Assembly: GCA_002725995.1 (NCBI GenBank)
Contig: PBRQ01000040.1
Span: 1 to 56,507, forward strand
Reading direction: 5' to 3'
Length of the DNA: 56,507 bases
From: Gammaproteobacteria bacterium
GTDB taxonomy: Bacteria > Pseudomonadota > Gammaproteobacteria > Pseudomonadales > Azotimanducaceae
The first letter of the stretch is position 1, and the number at the start of each line of letters is the position of its first letter. This document shows, one piece after another, positions 8,100-17,996 of the stretch. The position numbers were made by a program, and so were the translations under genes. Below the pieces are notes generated by a model. It did not search any database, was not told where the DNA came from, and saw only the letters and a program-made list of their open reading frames with translations.

Positions 8100-9866
8100 A
8101 TGAGTGAAAGAAAACCACTTGGTATTACCGAGGTTGTGCTTCGCGATGCCCATCAGTCGCTGTTCGCCACAAGATTGCGTATTGACGATATGCTGCCGAT
8201 TGCAGAAAAGCTGGACAAGATCGGTTTCTGGTCACTGGAAAGCTGGGGTGGTGCTACCTTTGATGCCTGCATTCGTTTCCTTGGTGAAGACCCCTGGGAG
8301 AGGATCCGTGAGCTGAAAAAGGTCATGCCGAATACGCCCCTGCAGATGTTGTTCCGCGGGCAGAACATACTGGGCTACAGGCACTATGCGGATGATATCG
8401 TTGATAAGTTCGTGGAACGGGCGGTTGCGAACGGCATCGATGTATTCCGCGTATTTGACGCCATGAATGATCCACGCAATCTTGAAAGAGCAATATCTGC
8501 GGTTCGCAAAGAGGGAGCGCATGCGCAAGGAACCCTCTCCTACACGGTGAGCCCCATACACAGCATAGATTCGTGGGTTGAAATGGGAATCAGGGTCGCG
8601 GATATGGGGGCCGATTCGATTGCCATTAAGGATATGGCTGGTCTGCTTACACCCTATGCTGCCTTTGATCTTGTATCGCGACTGAAGAAAACTGTTAGTA
8701 TACCCATTCATATGCATTGTCACGCGACAACGGGGATGTCAATCGCGACATATTTAAAGGCGATCGAGGCCGGTATTGATAACGTTGATACGGCGATCTC
8801 GTCCATGAGCATGACTTATGGACATTCGCCAACTGAATCTCTGGTCGCCATGCTGCAGGGAACGGACAGGGATACGGGTCTTGATATCGAGCCACTTGAA
8901 GAAATTGCGGCCTATTTTCGTGAAGTCCGGAAAAAGTACTCAAAATTTGAAGGTGCTCTTAAGGGCGTTGATTCGAGGATACTGGTAGCGCAGGTGCCCG
9001 GTGGCATGTTGACAAATCTTGAGGGACAACTTCGCGAGCAGAATGCAACAGAAAAACTGGATGATGTATTGGCTGAAATACCGCGGGTGCGAGAGGACCT
9101 CGGCTTTATCCCGCTAGTGACTCCAACTTCGCAAATAGTTGGCACCCAGGCAGTACTAAACGTACTGACGGGAGAGCGGTATAAATCAATTGCGAAGGAG
9201 ACTGCGGGCATACTTAAAGGAGAATATGGGGCAACGCCGACATCGGTGAATGCAGAGTTACAGGAGCGTGTGCTCGAGGGAAGTGATCCGGTTACATGTC
9301 GACCTGCTGATAACATTCCCGACGAGTTCGAGTCGCAAAAAGCTGAATTGCTGGGTCTGGAGAAAGAAAAAGGTCTGCTCTTCGGTGAAAACATTGATGA
9401 CGATGTGCTGACCTATGCCCTGTTTCCCCAGGTAGGGCTGAAGTTCCTCGCCAATCGAAATAACCCCGATGCCTTTGAGCCTCCGCCTGGAATAGAGCCT
9501 GCTCAGGTCGCTGCCGCAGGTACCTCCTCAGCTGCAGTTTCAGGGACAGAAGTATATAGCGTCGAAGTTGAAGGTCAGCAGTTCGTGGTAAAAGTTTCAT
9601 CGGGCGGTGCCATTGAGTCAACGACCCCCGTTGAAACTAGCACACCTGGCACCGGTCAAGGAGTGACAGCGCCACTGGCGGGAAATATATTCAAGATACT
9701 GGTGAAGCCAGGTGATATCGTCAATGATGGTGATGTTGTTGTGATACTGGAGGCAATGAAGATGGAAACCGAGATCAGAGCTGCTGGTGCGGGTACCGTA
9801 TCAGAGATTTATGTACAGGAGGGTGATGCTGTGGGTGCCGGTGATACATTGATTACGTTAGGCTAG
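8100..9866 (+). CDS. oadA: Oxaloacetate decarboxylase alpha subunit (biotin carboxyltransferase)
   Basis: 588 aa. The carboxyltransferase TIM barrel (about residues 1-270) has [19 protein letters not shown] and the metal-binding [16 protein letters not shown] domain follows, then an Ala/Pro/Thr-rich linker and a C-terminal biotinyl domain with EAMKMETE, biotin on about Lys554. It removes CO2 from oxaloacetate onto biotin; the membrane beta subunit then releases it and exports Na+. The ATG at 8100 ([12 protein letters not shown]) was chosen over an upstream in-frame TTG because it matches the conserved family start and leaves the end of oadG free. Confidence 0.96.
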   Translation: MSERKPLGITEVVLRDAHQSLFATRLRIDDMLPIAEKLDKIGFWSLESWGGATFDACIRFLGEDPWERIRELKKVMPNTPLQMLFRGQNILGYRHYADDIVDKFVERAVANGIDVFRVFDAMNDPRNLERAISAVRKEGAHAQGTLSYTVSPIHSIDSWVEMGIRVADMGADSIAIKDMAGLLTPYAAFDLVSRLKKTVSIPIHMHCHATTGMSIATYLKAIEAGIDNVDTAISSMSMTYGHSPTESLVAMLQGTDRDTGLDIEPLEEIAAYFREVRKKYSKFEGALKGVDSRILVAQVPGGMLTNLEGQLREQNATEKLDDVLAEIPRVREDLGFIPLVTPTSQIVGTQAVLNVLTGERYKSIAKETAGILKGEYGATPTSVNAELQERVLEGSDPVTCRPADNIPDEFESQKAELLGLEKEKGLLFGENIDDDVLTYALFPQVGLKFLANRNNPDAFEPPPGIEPAQVAAAGTSSAAVSGTEVYSVEVEGQQFVVKVSSGGAIESTTPVETSTPGTGQGVTAPLAGNIFKILVKPGDIVNDGDVVVILEAMKMETEIRAAGAGTVSEIYVQEGDAVGAGDTLITLG

Positions 9867-9879
9867 CTAGGTAATCCAA

Positions 9880-11013
9880 GTGGAACAGTTACTCGAGTTA
9901 TGGCGTGGTACCGGTATCCACCAGCTGGAGTTAGACCAGGCAGTTATGCTCGGCATTGGCCTGCTGCTTCTTTATCTCGCAATAGCGAAGGGGTTTGAGC
10001 CGCTATTGCTTGTGCCAATCGGGTTTGGAGGCATACTCAGTAATATTCCCGGTGTCGATATAGCCGTTGGTGATGGTGTGCTGCACCAGTTCTATATGAT
10101 GGGAATTGAGACTGGTGTTTTCCCACTGCTGATATTTATGGGCGTTGGGGCCTTGACCGATTTTGGCCCGCTGCTAGCTAACCCGAAGACTCTTTTTCTT
10201 GGTGCTGCCGCACAGTTTGGTATTTTTGCCACGCTTCTGGGTGCGCTAGCCCTCACCAGCGCAGGTGTTTTTGATTTCAATATTGCTGAAGCATCCGCCA
10301 TTGGTATTATTGGGGGCGCCGATGGTCCGACCGCAATTTATGTAGCGGGGAAGCTCGCGCCTCATTTGCTGGGTGCGATTGCTGTCGCGGCCTATTCCTA
10401 CATGGCGTTAGTACCTTTGATTCAACCGCCGATTATGCGATTGCTAACGACCAAAGCCGAGCGGCAAATAGAGATGAGACAATTGCGGGAAGTGTCCCAG
10501 CGGGAGAAAATATTCTTTCCCCTCACATTGCTGTTGCTGGTTGCATTGATGGTCCCGAGTGCGGCTCCACTACTTGGTATGTTCTGCTTTGGTAATCTCA
10601 TGCGTGAATGTGGTGTTGTTGATCGGCTCAGTGACACAACTCAGAACGCACTTATTAATATCGTCACAATTTTGCTGGGGCTGGCAGTTGGTTCGAAGCT
10701 CCAGGCCGGTCAGTTTCTGGTGATGGAAACCCTTGGTATCCTCAGCTTGGGTATGGTGGCATTTTGTATCGGCACGGCAGCCGGGGTTATCATGGCCAAA
10801 CTTATGAACCTGGTGTCGAAGCAGAAAATAAATCCGCTTATAGGCGCCGCCGGTGTTTCAGCGGTACCAATGGCTGCAAGGGTAGCCAGCAGGGTTGGCC
10901 TGGAAGAGAATCCACATAATTTTCTGCTGATGCACGCCATGGGTCCGAATGTTGCGGGAGTCATAGGTTCTGCGGTGGCGGCAGGTATACTGATACGATT
11001 TGCTGGTTCCTAG
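9880..11013 (+). CDS. oadB: Oxaloacetate decarboxylase Na+ pump, beta subunit
   Basis: 377 aa integral membrane protein with about nine or more helices. It starts at GTG with [17 protein letters not shown], 13 bp after oad[20 protein letters not shown] and [13 protein letters not shown] are the OadB signatures; the Asp of GGADGP is the essential residue of the Na+/carboxybiotin site in characterised enzymes. Together the operon couples oxaloacetate decarboxylation to Na+ export, which suits a marine, Na+-based energy economy. Confidence 0.96.
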   Translation: MEQLLELWRGTGIHQLELDQAVMLGIGLLLLYLAIAKGFEPLLLVPIGFGGILSNIPGVDIAVGDGVLHQFYMMGIETGVFPLLIFMGVGALTDFGPLLANPKTLFLGAAAQFGIFATLLGALALTSAGVFDFNIAEASAIGIIGGADGPTAIYVAGKLAPHLLGAIAVAAYSYMALVPLIQPPIMRLLTTKAERQIEMRQLREVSQREKIFFPLTLLLLVALMVPSAAPLLGMFCFGNLMRECGVVDRLSDTTQNALINIVTILLGLAVGSKLQAGQFLVMETLGILSLGMVAFCIGTAAGVIMAKLMNLVSKQKINPLIGAAGVSAVPMAARVASRVGLEENPHNFLLMHAMGPNVAGVIGSAVAAGILIRFAGS

Positions 11014-11048
11014 CAGACTGCTTGACCCATAACTGGATGTATCGGCCG

Positions 11049-11070
11049 CTAATCAACGATAGTTGATTAG
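11049..11070. promoter_or_regulatory. Perfect 9-bp inverted repeat upstream of SMP-30 gene
   Basis: CTAATCAAC, GATA spacer, GTTGATTAG. No T-tract follows on the + side, so it looks more like an operator than a terminator. It sits 36 bp after oadB and 85 bp before the SMP-30-type gene. Confidence 0.45.
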
Positions 11071-11154
11071 TCGCGAGCGGGCCGAGGCCTGCGACACTGA
11101 AAAAGTGTAGGAAAGCACTTATTCAGCAACCTGCTAAGGGGAGCAATAAATAGC

Positions 11155-12012
11155 ATGCAAAAACTTTGTGATGGTTACAGTCTGGTAGAAGGCCCCCTGT
11201 GGATTCCGGGGAAGGGACTGCTGTTTAGTGACGTACTGGTGGGCGGTGTATTTTGCATTGACCCTGAAGGCAATGTCAGTACTGTGTTTGAACATCGGCG
11301 TGGGATAGGCGGAATGTCCCTGCACCAGGAAGGCGGTCTTATTGTCAGCGGCCGAAATATCTCTTTTAAGTCATTTGATGGTGGTCAGACCCTGACGGTT
11401 TTGGATCGAGATGAAGAGAACGATCTGGTTGGTTTCAATGATATAACCACGGACAGTAAGGGGCGTATTTATGCGGGCTCACTAGGGTCAAGCCCCGTAT
11501 TTGATGATGGCAGGGAACCGAAGGCCGGCGATCTTTACCTGATCGATCTGGATGGAAGTTCAAGAAAGGTTGGTGAAGATGTGCAACTTGCCAATGGCCT
11601 GGGGATCTCCCCTGATGGCAGGACCATATATCACTCGGATACGTCGCGCCGGGTCGTGAACGGTTATGAAATTGCCGAGGATGGGTCACTTGGTCCGAAA
11701 CAGGTTTTCGCGACGGTGCCGGAAGGTGGACCCGATGGCCTGGCAGTATCGGAAGATGGCAGAGTCTGGGTGGCACTGGCGAATGGTGGTCATGGTGTCG
11801 GCGTATTTAGCCCAACTGGTGAATTCCTTGAGCTCATTAAGATTCCACAGCCAATGTGCACGAGTGTTTGTTTCGGCGGGGAGAACATGAAGGATCTGTA
11901 TATTGTCACCGGTTCCGGTGGTATGGATTCAGACAGGGCAGGGGCGGTGTACAGGCACAGGGTCGATGTAGCGGGCCTTGTTGTTCCTAAAGCGAGGGTT
12001 GCTCTCACCTAG
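11155..12012 (+). CDS. SMP-30/gluconolactonase/LRE-family protein
   Basis: 285 aa six-bladed beta-propeller, cytoplasmic. Family metal ligands appear as Glu12 in LVEGPLW, Asn in VQLANGLGISPDG and Asp in EGGPDGLAVSEDG. Such proteins hydrolyse sugar or other lactones with a divalent metal. The start follows ctaaggggagcaa. The 45-bp gap to the MAPEG gene permits one transcript. The substrate cannot be read from the sequence. Confidence 0.88.
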   Translation: MQKLCDGYSLVEGPLWIPGKGLLFSDVLVGGVFCIDPEGNVSTVFEHRRGIGGMSLHQEGGLIVSGRNISFKSFDGGQTLTVLDRDEENDLVGFNDITTDSKGRIYAGSLGSSPVFDDGREPKAGDLYLIDLDGSSRKVGEDVQLANGLGISPDGRTIYHSDTSRRVVNGYEIAEDGSLGPKQVFATVPEGGPDGLAVSEDGRVWVALANGGHGVGVFSPTGEFLELIKIPQPMCTSVCFGGENMKDLYIVTGSGGMDSDRAGAVYRHRVDVAGLVVPKARVALT

Positions 12013-12057
12013 TTATCCCCGATAGGATAGTCATATCTGACCCCCCTGGAGATCCCA

Positions 12058-12450
12058 ATGACTGTACCACTCTGGTGTTTGATTATCGGTGCCATGTTGC
12101 CCTATGTCTGGCACTTTGCATCCATGCCGTTCAAGAACAAGCAATTTGGTGAACTTGATATAGCTCTGCCCCGTGCTCAGGGTATGGGATTGGTTGATAC
12201 TGGTGCCCGCGTATGGGCTGCACAACTCAATGCCTGGGAGGCTCTCGGTGTTTTTTCTGCCGCTAATCTGGTGGCGTTTATGGCAGGGGTTGATCCTGAA
12301 GGTAACTGGTCACTGGCGGCGATGATATGGGTAGTAGCAAGAGTTTGCCATGGTGGATTCTATATTGCTGGATTTGGAATGGTGCGAATGCTCTGTTTTG
12401 TCGTCGGTCTTGGCATGTGCCTGTGGATCTTTTCACTTGCGCTGATCTAG
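12058..12450 (+). CDS. MAPEG-family membrane protein
   Basis: 130 aa with four predicted helices. It shows the MAPEG pattern: an Arg-rich loop after helix 1 (ALPRAQGMGLVDTGARVWAAQLNAWEAL) and VARVCHGGFYIAGFGMVRML near the C-terminus, in the place of the usual R-x3-x2-Y element. Family members in eukaryotes act on glutathione or eicosanoids; bacterial roles are mostly unknown. GGAG precedes the start. A second MAPEG protein occurs at 34327. Confidence 0.8.
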   Translation: MTVPLWCLIIGAMLPYVWHFASMPFKNKQFGELDIALPRAQGMGLVDTGARVWAAQLNAWEALGVFSAANLVAFMAGVDPEGNWSLAAMIWVVARVCHGGFYIAGFGMVRMLCFVVGLGMCLWIFSLALI

Positions 12451-12559
12451 CATGCGGCTTGACCGTAGGTAAAACGCTCAGCCCGGCAGTTGTATTGCGT
12501 AAGCAAAACGGCGAGAGGGTGTTGCATTCAACTAAGCGGCTTGACCAAGGGTCTGAACC

Positions 12560-12715
12560 GAATGGCACTTACTTAACCGCACTAGCCCGGTCATTTCGAC
12601 CGAAGTGGAGAACTCGCTGCCAGCAACCCAAAAGCGAGACCCTTCTGCTTCGCGGTCTTCGCCACTCCTCTCAGGGTGACAAAAATATGATTAACGGCTT
12701 AAGTAAGTGCCATTC
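12560..12715. mobile_element. MITE-like element with 17-bp perfect inverted ends
   Basis: GAATGGCACTTACTTAA at 12560-12576 is repeated exactly inverted at 12699-12715 (TTAAGTAAGTGCCATTC), 122 bp apart; similarity continues imperfectly outwards. Inside lies a second repeat unit, 12590-12680. There is no transposase, so this is a non-autonomous element or an extragenic palindrome carried by one. Confidence 0.7.
12590..12680. repeat. Nested imperfect inverted repeat (GTCATTTCGACC type)
   Basis: The unit begins GTCATTTCGACCGAAGTGG and ends CCACTCCTCTCAGGGTGAC, whose reverse complement begins GTCACCCTGAGAGGAGTGG. This is the form of a widespread class of intergenic bacterial repeats with GTCATT...GAAG ends. 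Apparent ORFs across it (for example 12327-12767) are by-products of the repeat. The rest of 12451-12790 holds no gene. Confidence 0.65.
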
Positions 12716-12790
12716 CGGACTGAACTCTCTCACTATTTCACCAGGGCGAAACAGCTGTCGGGTATAAAAAATTGACCTGCGGTCAATTGT

Positions 12791-15700
12791 TTACCAGGTA
12801 TCTATAAACGGTCTTTTTTTGCCTTCACGGGGGACTGGTTTTGCGGCGGACTTCAATCCAGCCATTATCCAGTGGCGTGAATCTTTCGGGTCGATCACCT
12901 CATCAATTTCAAATGCGGTGGCATAGTTAACGGCCTTGCCGCGGTCATACATGCCGGCAACACGCTTTTCATATTCCTTTACCCGTTCCTCCGGGTCGGT
13001 AATGGCTTCAAGCTCCTTGCGGTATCCAAGTTTCACCGCACCTTCCAACCCCATGCCGCCGAATTCACCAGTTGGCCAGGTAACGGTAAATACTGATGCC
13101 TTAAAACCACCGCCGGTCATGGCCTGCGCACCCAGACCATAGCCCTTGCGCAGCACAATTGAGAAGAGCGGAACGGTTAAACTGGTGCTGGTGACAAACA
13201 TTCTGCTCGCATGTCTGACCAGCGCAGTTTTCTCGATTTCAGGTCCCACCATAATCCCCGGTGTATCACATAGCGTCACAATGGGAATATCAAAGGCATC
13301 GCACAACTGCATGAACCTGGCTGCTTTATCCGAGCCCTCACTGTCGATAGCGCCAGACAAAAACGCCGGGTTGTTGGCAATTAGACCAACGGGTCTGCCT
13401 TCGATGCGTATAAAGGCAGTGACCATGCCCAGGCCAAAGTTTGGTCTGAGTTCAGTAACCGAGTCATCGTCAGCCAGGAGACGAATCACTTCACGAATAT
13501 CGTAAATTCTTAATCTGTTTTCCGGTACGGAACCACGTAACTTTCGCTGGTCATCGCAGGACCAGTCCTCTGCGGGACCCTGAAAATAGGATAGTACTTT
13601 CTTCGCTACCACCATGGCTTCTGCTTCGTCTTTGACCGCAATGTCAACGACACCATTTGGCACCTGCACTTCCATAGGGCCAACTTCCTCCGGGCGGAAA
13701 ATACCCAGGCCGCCGCCCTCGATCATGGCAGGGCCGCCGATTCCAATATTTGAGTCCTCTGTGGCTATGACAATATCACTGCAGCCAAGCAGCACAGCGT
13801 TGCCTGCAAAACACCGGCCAGTGGTAATACCGATCCTAGGAACAAGACCACTAAGGTGCGCGTAGAGTTGAAATGCGAGACAATCCAGCCCGGCGATACC
13901 AGCGCCATCCGTGTCACCAGGTCTGCCGCCACCACCCTCGGCAATCAGAACAACGGGGATTTTGAGTGTGGCTGCAAGCTCAAACATGCGGTCCTTTTTG
14001 CGGTGGTTCTGCAGACCCTGGGTTCCGGCAAGGACCATATAGTCATATGACATGACGACACATTGGGTGTTCTGGTCAGGGAAGAGCTCGCCGTTGACGC
14101 TACCGATGCCGGTTACCATGCCATCTCCCGGCGTATTCTGCATCAGATCCTCAACGGTCCTTCTTCGCCGTTGGGCTGCTATCGCAAGGGAACCATATTC
14201 GATGAAAGTATCCGGGTCGCAAATATCGGCAATATTCTCACGGACCGTACGATGCCCGGTTTTTCGTCTCCTCACGACGGCGGCTTCGCGATTCTCATCC
14301 AGGCTGTAGCTATGCCGTTGATAGGCTTCCTTCAGATCAGGGCGAATGTGGTCGAGGTCGATCTGTTGCTGTGCACTGGTGCCAATGTGTGAGACTTCTT
14401 TTTGCTCGACAAATAGTAGACCGTGGTCTTCAAAAACAGCATCACCCGGTTCGACGGCTACAGCTCGCACGATACCGCTGACAGGTGACTCGATTACATG
14501 CTCCATTTTCATGGCGTCCATCACCATCATTTCCTGGCCCGCGTAAACTTCGTCATCAACTTGAACCGAGACTTCAAGGATAGTGCCCTGCAGCGGGGCC
14601 GTAACAGCTGTCGTATTTTCTGGACCTTCAGCATGGTTGTCCGCAGCAGGCTCCCCGGTTTGCCCCGTGGATTTCCCGTGATCCAACACTGCCAGTGGAT
14701 CCTTGCTCTCTAACCGGATGCCGGCAAGGTCAGACTTGTCAGAGCCATCACCCTGTCGTTTCTCCGGCTCTGCGTATCTGGATGCAAGTTCTTCCATATG
14801 TTCATCGATATAGCGGGTGTGGATATCATTGATCACAAAGTCTGGGCGTTCCAACAGGCTTGAAAGAAAAGGAATGTTGACTTCAAACCCCTCAAATCGA
14901 AATTCGGCCAGTGCTCGACAGGTCTTGCTCACTGCCCTTGAGTAGTCCGAAGAATCGGAATGAACAACCAGCTTTGCCAGTAGTGAATCGTACCGAGTGG
15001 ATGTCCGGTATCCGGCATAGCCAAACCCATCCACTCTGATGCCTGGACCACCAGGCGGTTCATAAACTGAGATCAAACCACCAGAGGGTTTGAAGGTGTG
15101 TTTGCTTGAAATAGTTTCCATATTGATCCTGCATTGGATCGCATAACCGGAAGGGAGGTCAGGTTCCAGCAACTCCAGGTCCTGGAGCGTTTCCCCATTG
15201 GCAATCCTGAGTTGCACCTGGACCAGGTCAACGCCGGTAATTTCTTCTGTGACCGTATGTTCAACCTGAAGCCGAGGGTTTGCTTCAATGAAATAGAATG
15301 CATCAGTATTCCTCTGGTCAAGCAGGAATTCAAATGTACCGAGACCTTGAAAGGATACCTTCTTGGCCATGCTCATTGCGGCGGATATAAGTTGTTGGCG
15401 AATATCATCTGGGAGGGTTGGGCTTGGGGCGATTTCGACCAGCTTCTGATTCTGGCGTTGAACCGAGCATTCGCGATCCCAAAGGTGGGTAACCTGACCC
15501 TGGCTGTCACCGATGATCTGGATCTCGATATGTTTGGCAACGGGTATCAAGGTCTCTACATAGACTGCGTCACTGCCGAATGCGAGCTTTGATTCTGAGC
15601 GACATCGCCCATAGCTTTTTGCCAACTCACCTTCTGTTTCGACCGTACGCATGCCTCGCCCACCGCCGCCGGAAATCGCCTTAATCAGCAGCTGTTCTCC

Positions 15701-16150
15701 ATCCTTGAGCTGAGCGAAAAAGGCCTTCACCTCGGCCAGCGTTGTATCCCCGTCAGTTCCCGGAACCAGCGGTATGTCACACTCAGCTGCCAGAGTGCGG
15801 GCGCTGCCCTTGTCACCAAACTGCCTTAGCTGGCTCGCTGTAGGCCCGACGAACCTGATACCAGCCTTATCACACGCTTCTGCAAAGTCAGCATTTTCAC
15901 TAAGAAACCCGTAGCCCGGGTGGATTGCATCGACCTTGTGCTCTCTAGCAACGTTCAGCACCGCCTCCTGATCAAGATAGGCCTTCGCTCCGACCCCTGG
16001 GATCAGTACCGAGGCGTTTGCTCTTTTTGTGTGGAGTGAGGTGGCATCATCATCGGGGTATATGGCAACGGAAAAGATACCCAGCTCCGCTGCTGCACGG
16101 GCGATACGAATGGCGATTTCACCACGGTTGGCGATCAGTAACTTTTGCAT
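12791..16150 (-). CDS. Single-chain biotin-dependent acyl-CoA carboxylase (BC-BCCP-CT)
   Basis: 1119 aa combining three activities normally on two or three chains. The biotin carboxylase/ATP-grasp part is about residues 1-450 (LLIANRGEIAIRI, AISGGGGRGMRTV, FIEANPRLQVEHTVTE). The biotinyl domain is at about 510-580, with biotin on Lys548 in MDAMKMEH. The carboxyltransferase of the PccB/AccD type is about 610-1119 (GDGMVTGIGSVNG, GGGGRPGDTDGAG, LCDTPGIMVGPE). It carboxylates an acyl-CoA using bicarbonate and ATP. The layout recalls the single-chain long-chain acyl-CoA carboxylases described in mycobacteria; the true substrate is unknown. ATG at 16150 (MQKLLIANRG) was preferred to a TTG two codons upstream. 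It is divergent from the enoyl-CoA hydratase gene. Confidence 0.92.
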   Translation of the reverse strand: MQKLLIANRGEIAIRIARAAAELGIFSVAIYPDDDATSLHTKRANASVLIPGVGAKAYLDQEAVLNVAREHKVDAIHPGYGFLSENADFAEACDKAGIRFVGPTASQLRQFGDKGSARTLAAECDIPLVPGTDGDTTLAEVKAFFAQLKDGEQLLIKAISGGGGRGMRTVETEGELAKSYGRCRSESKLAFGSDAVYVETLIPVAKHIEIQIIGDSQGQVTHLWDRECSVQRQNQKLVEIAPSPTLPDDIRQQLISAAMSMAKKVSFQGLGTFEFLLDQRNTDAFYFIEANPRLQVEHTVTEEITGVDLVQVQLRIANGETLQDLELLEPDLPSGYAIQCRINMETISSKHTFKPSGGLISVYEPPGGPGIRVDGFGYAGYRTSTRYDSLLAKLVVHSDSSDYSRAVSKTCRALAEFRFEGFEVNIPFLSSLLERPDFVINDIHTRYIDEHMEELASRYAEPEKRQGDGSDKSDLAGIRLESKDPLAVLDHGKSTGQTGEPAADNHAEGPENTTAVTAPLQGTILEVSVQVDDEVYAGQEMMVMDAMKMEHVIESPVSGIVRAVAVEPGDAVFEDHGLLFVEQKEVSHIGTSAQQQIDLDHIRPDLKEAYQRHSYSLDENREAAVVRRRKTGHRTVRENIADICDPDTFIEYGSLAIAAQRRRRTVEDLMQNTPGDGMVTGIGSVNGELFPDQNTQCVVMSYDYMVLAGTQGLQNHRKKDRMFELAATLKIPVVLIAEGGGGRPGDTDGAGIAGLDCLAFQLYAHLSGLVPRIGITTGRCFAGNAVLLGCSDIVIATEDSNIGIGGPAMIEGGGLGIFRPEEVGPMEVQVPNGVVDIAVKDEAEAMVVAKKVLSYFQGPAEDWSCDDQRKLRGSVPENRLRIYDIREVIRLLADDDSVTELRPNFGLGMVTAFIRIEGRPVGLIANNPAFLSGAIDSEGSDKAARFMQLCDAFDIPIVTLCDTPGIMVGPEIEKTALVRHASRMFVTSTSLTVPLFSIVLRKGYGLGAQAMTGGGFKASVFTVTWPTGEFGGMGLEGAVKLGYRKELEAITDPEERVKEYEKRVAGMYDRGKAVNYATAFEIDEVIDPKDSRHWIMAGLKSAAKPVPREGKKRPFIDTW

Positions 16151-16264
16151 GAACAACTACCAGGAAAATTCGGAACATTAATCTACTGCAACCAGGTCAA
16201 TCTGTCATCCCTGATGCTGTGATACACTTTCTTCAGATCTTGAGGAAAGGTTGGAGGATCCTAT

Positions 16265-17085
16265 ATGGCGAGTATAGATACAGGGACAGATGACCTGCTG
16301 GCATCGCTGGATGAAGGTGTTGCAGTGCTCACACTTAATCGACTAGAAGCACTAAACGCGATATCGAAAGAGATGAATGCTGCACTGCAGAAGTGCCTGT
16401 CAGACTTTGAGTTGGATCCGGCCGTGCGGTGCATCGTGCTAACTGGTGCGGGCAAAGGTTTTTGCGCGGGTGGTGATGTTAAGGGTATGGCGATCGCCGG
16501 TGATGGAACCGTTGGCAACAATACTATCGATGGCGCGATTCACCTTCAGCGGGACACCAGCGGGCAACCTCGGGAAAACTTTTCAAAATGCCCAAGCCCA
16601 CCATCGCAGCGCTGCCCGGTGCCGCGGCAGGGGGAGGGTTATCCTATGCACTTGCCTGTGACCTCCGCATAATGGCGAGTACCGCCATAATGACAACGGC
16701 GTTCGCTAAAGTGGGATTCTCCGGTGACTATGGTGGCAGCTATTTCATGACAAAGCTTGTGGGTACTGCGAAGGCGAGGGAATTGTATTACTTGTCGGAT
16801 CGGATTACTGCCAGCGAAGCACTTCGCATCGGTTTAACCAACTATATATGTGAACCAGAAGCGTTAATGGACAAGACTATGGAAATTGCCAGGCGTCTTG
16901 CCAAGGGCCCAAGTGTTGCCTATCGCTATATGAAAGAAAACCTGAACCGTGCGCTGGTGGGAGAGCTGGATGATTGTATGGATCTTGAGGCGACCCATCA
17001 TGTACATTGTGGCCAGACACAGGATCACAGGGATGCAGTTCAGGCATTTGTAGATAAGAAGGAACCTGTTTTCACCGGAAAATAG
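16265..17085 (+). pseudogene. Enoyl-CoA hydratase/isomerase, frameshifted
   Basis: The first frame starts at 16265 after ggttggaggatcct (MASIDTGTDDLLASLDEG) and carries the oxyanion-hole block GKGFCAGGDVKGM. It becomes nonsense after LQRDTSG. The second half is one frame back: TSGKLFKMPKPTIAALPG, ALACDLRI, FAKVGFSGDYGGSYF and the C-terminal helix to 17085. The change falls at about 16555-16580, where ACCAGCGGGCA is followed by ACCTCGGGAAA, an imperfect 11-nt tandem. An 11-nt insertion or a 1-nt loss would give this shift. As read it cannot make the full 270-aa crotonase; a sequencing error is the alternative. Confidence 0.85.
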
Positions 17086-17127
17086 AAATCCAACCGACGA
17101 GCCTATACTCACTGACTATACAACATT

Positions 17128-17988
17128 ATGGCGATCGCATATCTGAACGGAGAATGGCAGGCACCAGAAGAGGCCAAGATCTCGATATTTGATCGGGGTT
17201 TCATGTTTGGAGATGGGGTCTACGAAGTCATGCCCATCTACTGGCAACAGGTGTTCACATTGGATGAACATCTGATGCGCCTAAGAAGAAGTTTGGACGA
17301 AATACGGATTACGCCACCCTTCAGTGACGATGAATGGAAAAAACTTTTTGCCGAGGCGATTGAAAGGAGCGGGGAAGAGACGGCCTTTTTGTATCTGCAG
17401 GTAACACGCGGAATAGCAGCCACGCGAGACCATGCGTATCCCGTGGGGGTAAAACCTACTGTGCTAGTGACAGTAACGGCAGCGCCAATGCTGGAAAGGG
17501 AATCTGTAGTCCCATACAGGATGGTGACAAAAGCGGATTTTCGCTGGGGTAGAGGTGATATTAAAGTAGTTAGTCTGATCGCCAACGGTCTGCTTAAGAA
17601 TGAAGCGCTGGATGAAGGGTTTGATGATGCAATTCTGATTCGCGATGGTCTGGTCACTGAGTCCACCTTATCTAACCTCTTTATCGTTAAGGATGGCATC
17701 ATCATTACGCCACCAGAAAGCCGTTACCTGCTGCATGGCATTACCCGCGAGCACATTATTGGCTTGGCCAGGTCAGCTAACCTGCCCCTGGAAGAAAGAA
17801 GTATCAGTGAGGAGGAATTGGCGGATGCAGATGAGATATGGATATCATCCACTGGGCACGAGGCATGGCCGGTAGGGGAGCTGAACGGCAAGATCATAGG
17901 TAATGGTGAAGGTGGGGTTGTCTGGCAATCTATTGATACCTTGTTTCAGGAGTCAAAGAAGAAAATGTTGACTGATGCGGAGCGCTAA
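17128..17988 (+). CDS. D-amino-acid transaminase (class IV aminotransferase)
   Basis: 286 aa, PLP fold type IV. AYLNGEW, FDRGFMFGDGVYEVMPIY, then the PLP lysine in RGDIKVVSLIANGLLKNEA (place of Lys145 in characterised D-alanine transaminase), VTESTLSNLF and LHGITREHIIGLA match this family closely. It interconverts D-amino acids and 2-oxo acids. The gene begins 42 bp after the enoyl-CoA hydratase remnant. A fragment of an aspartate/glutamate racemase follows directly, so a D-amino-acid module seems to have been present here. Branched-chain transaminase or aminodeoxychorismate lyase are less likely alternatives. Confidence 0.88.
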   Translation: MAIAYLNGEWQAPEEAKISIFDRGFMFGDGVYEVMPIYWQQVFTLDEHLMRLRRSLDEIRITPPFSDDEWKKLFAEAIERSGEETAFLYLQVTRGIAATRDHAYPVGVKPTVLVTVTAAPMLERESVVPYRMVTKADFRWGRGDIKVVSLIANGLLKNEALDEGFDDAILIRDGLVTESTLSNLFIVKDGIIITPPESRYLLHGITREHIIGLARSANLPLEERSISEEELADADEIWISSTGHEAWPVGELNGKIIGNGEGGVVWQSIDTLFQESKKKMLTDAER

Positions 17989-17996
17989 GAGCGAAT

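Noticed and set aside
12327..12767. 146-codon ORF after the MAPEG gene
   Set aside because: Its frame crosses the end of the MAPEG gene and the inverted-repeat element, with no ribosome-binding site; repeat-derived ORFs are common.
16265..17085. Programmed frameshift in the enoyl-CoA hydratase
   Set aside because: There is no slippery heptamer at the crossing point, and the family is not known to need recoding; mutation or read error is simpler.
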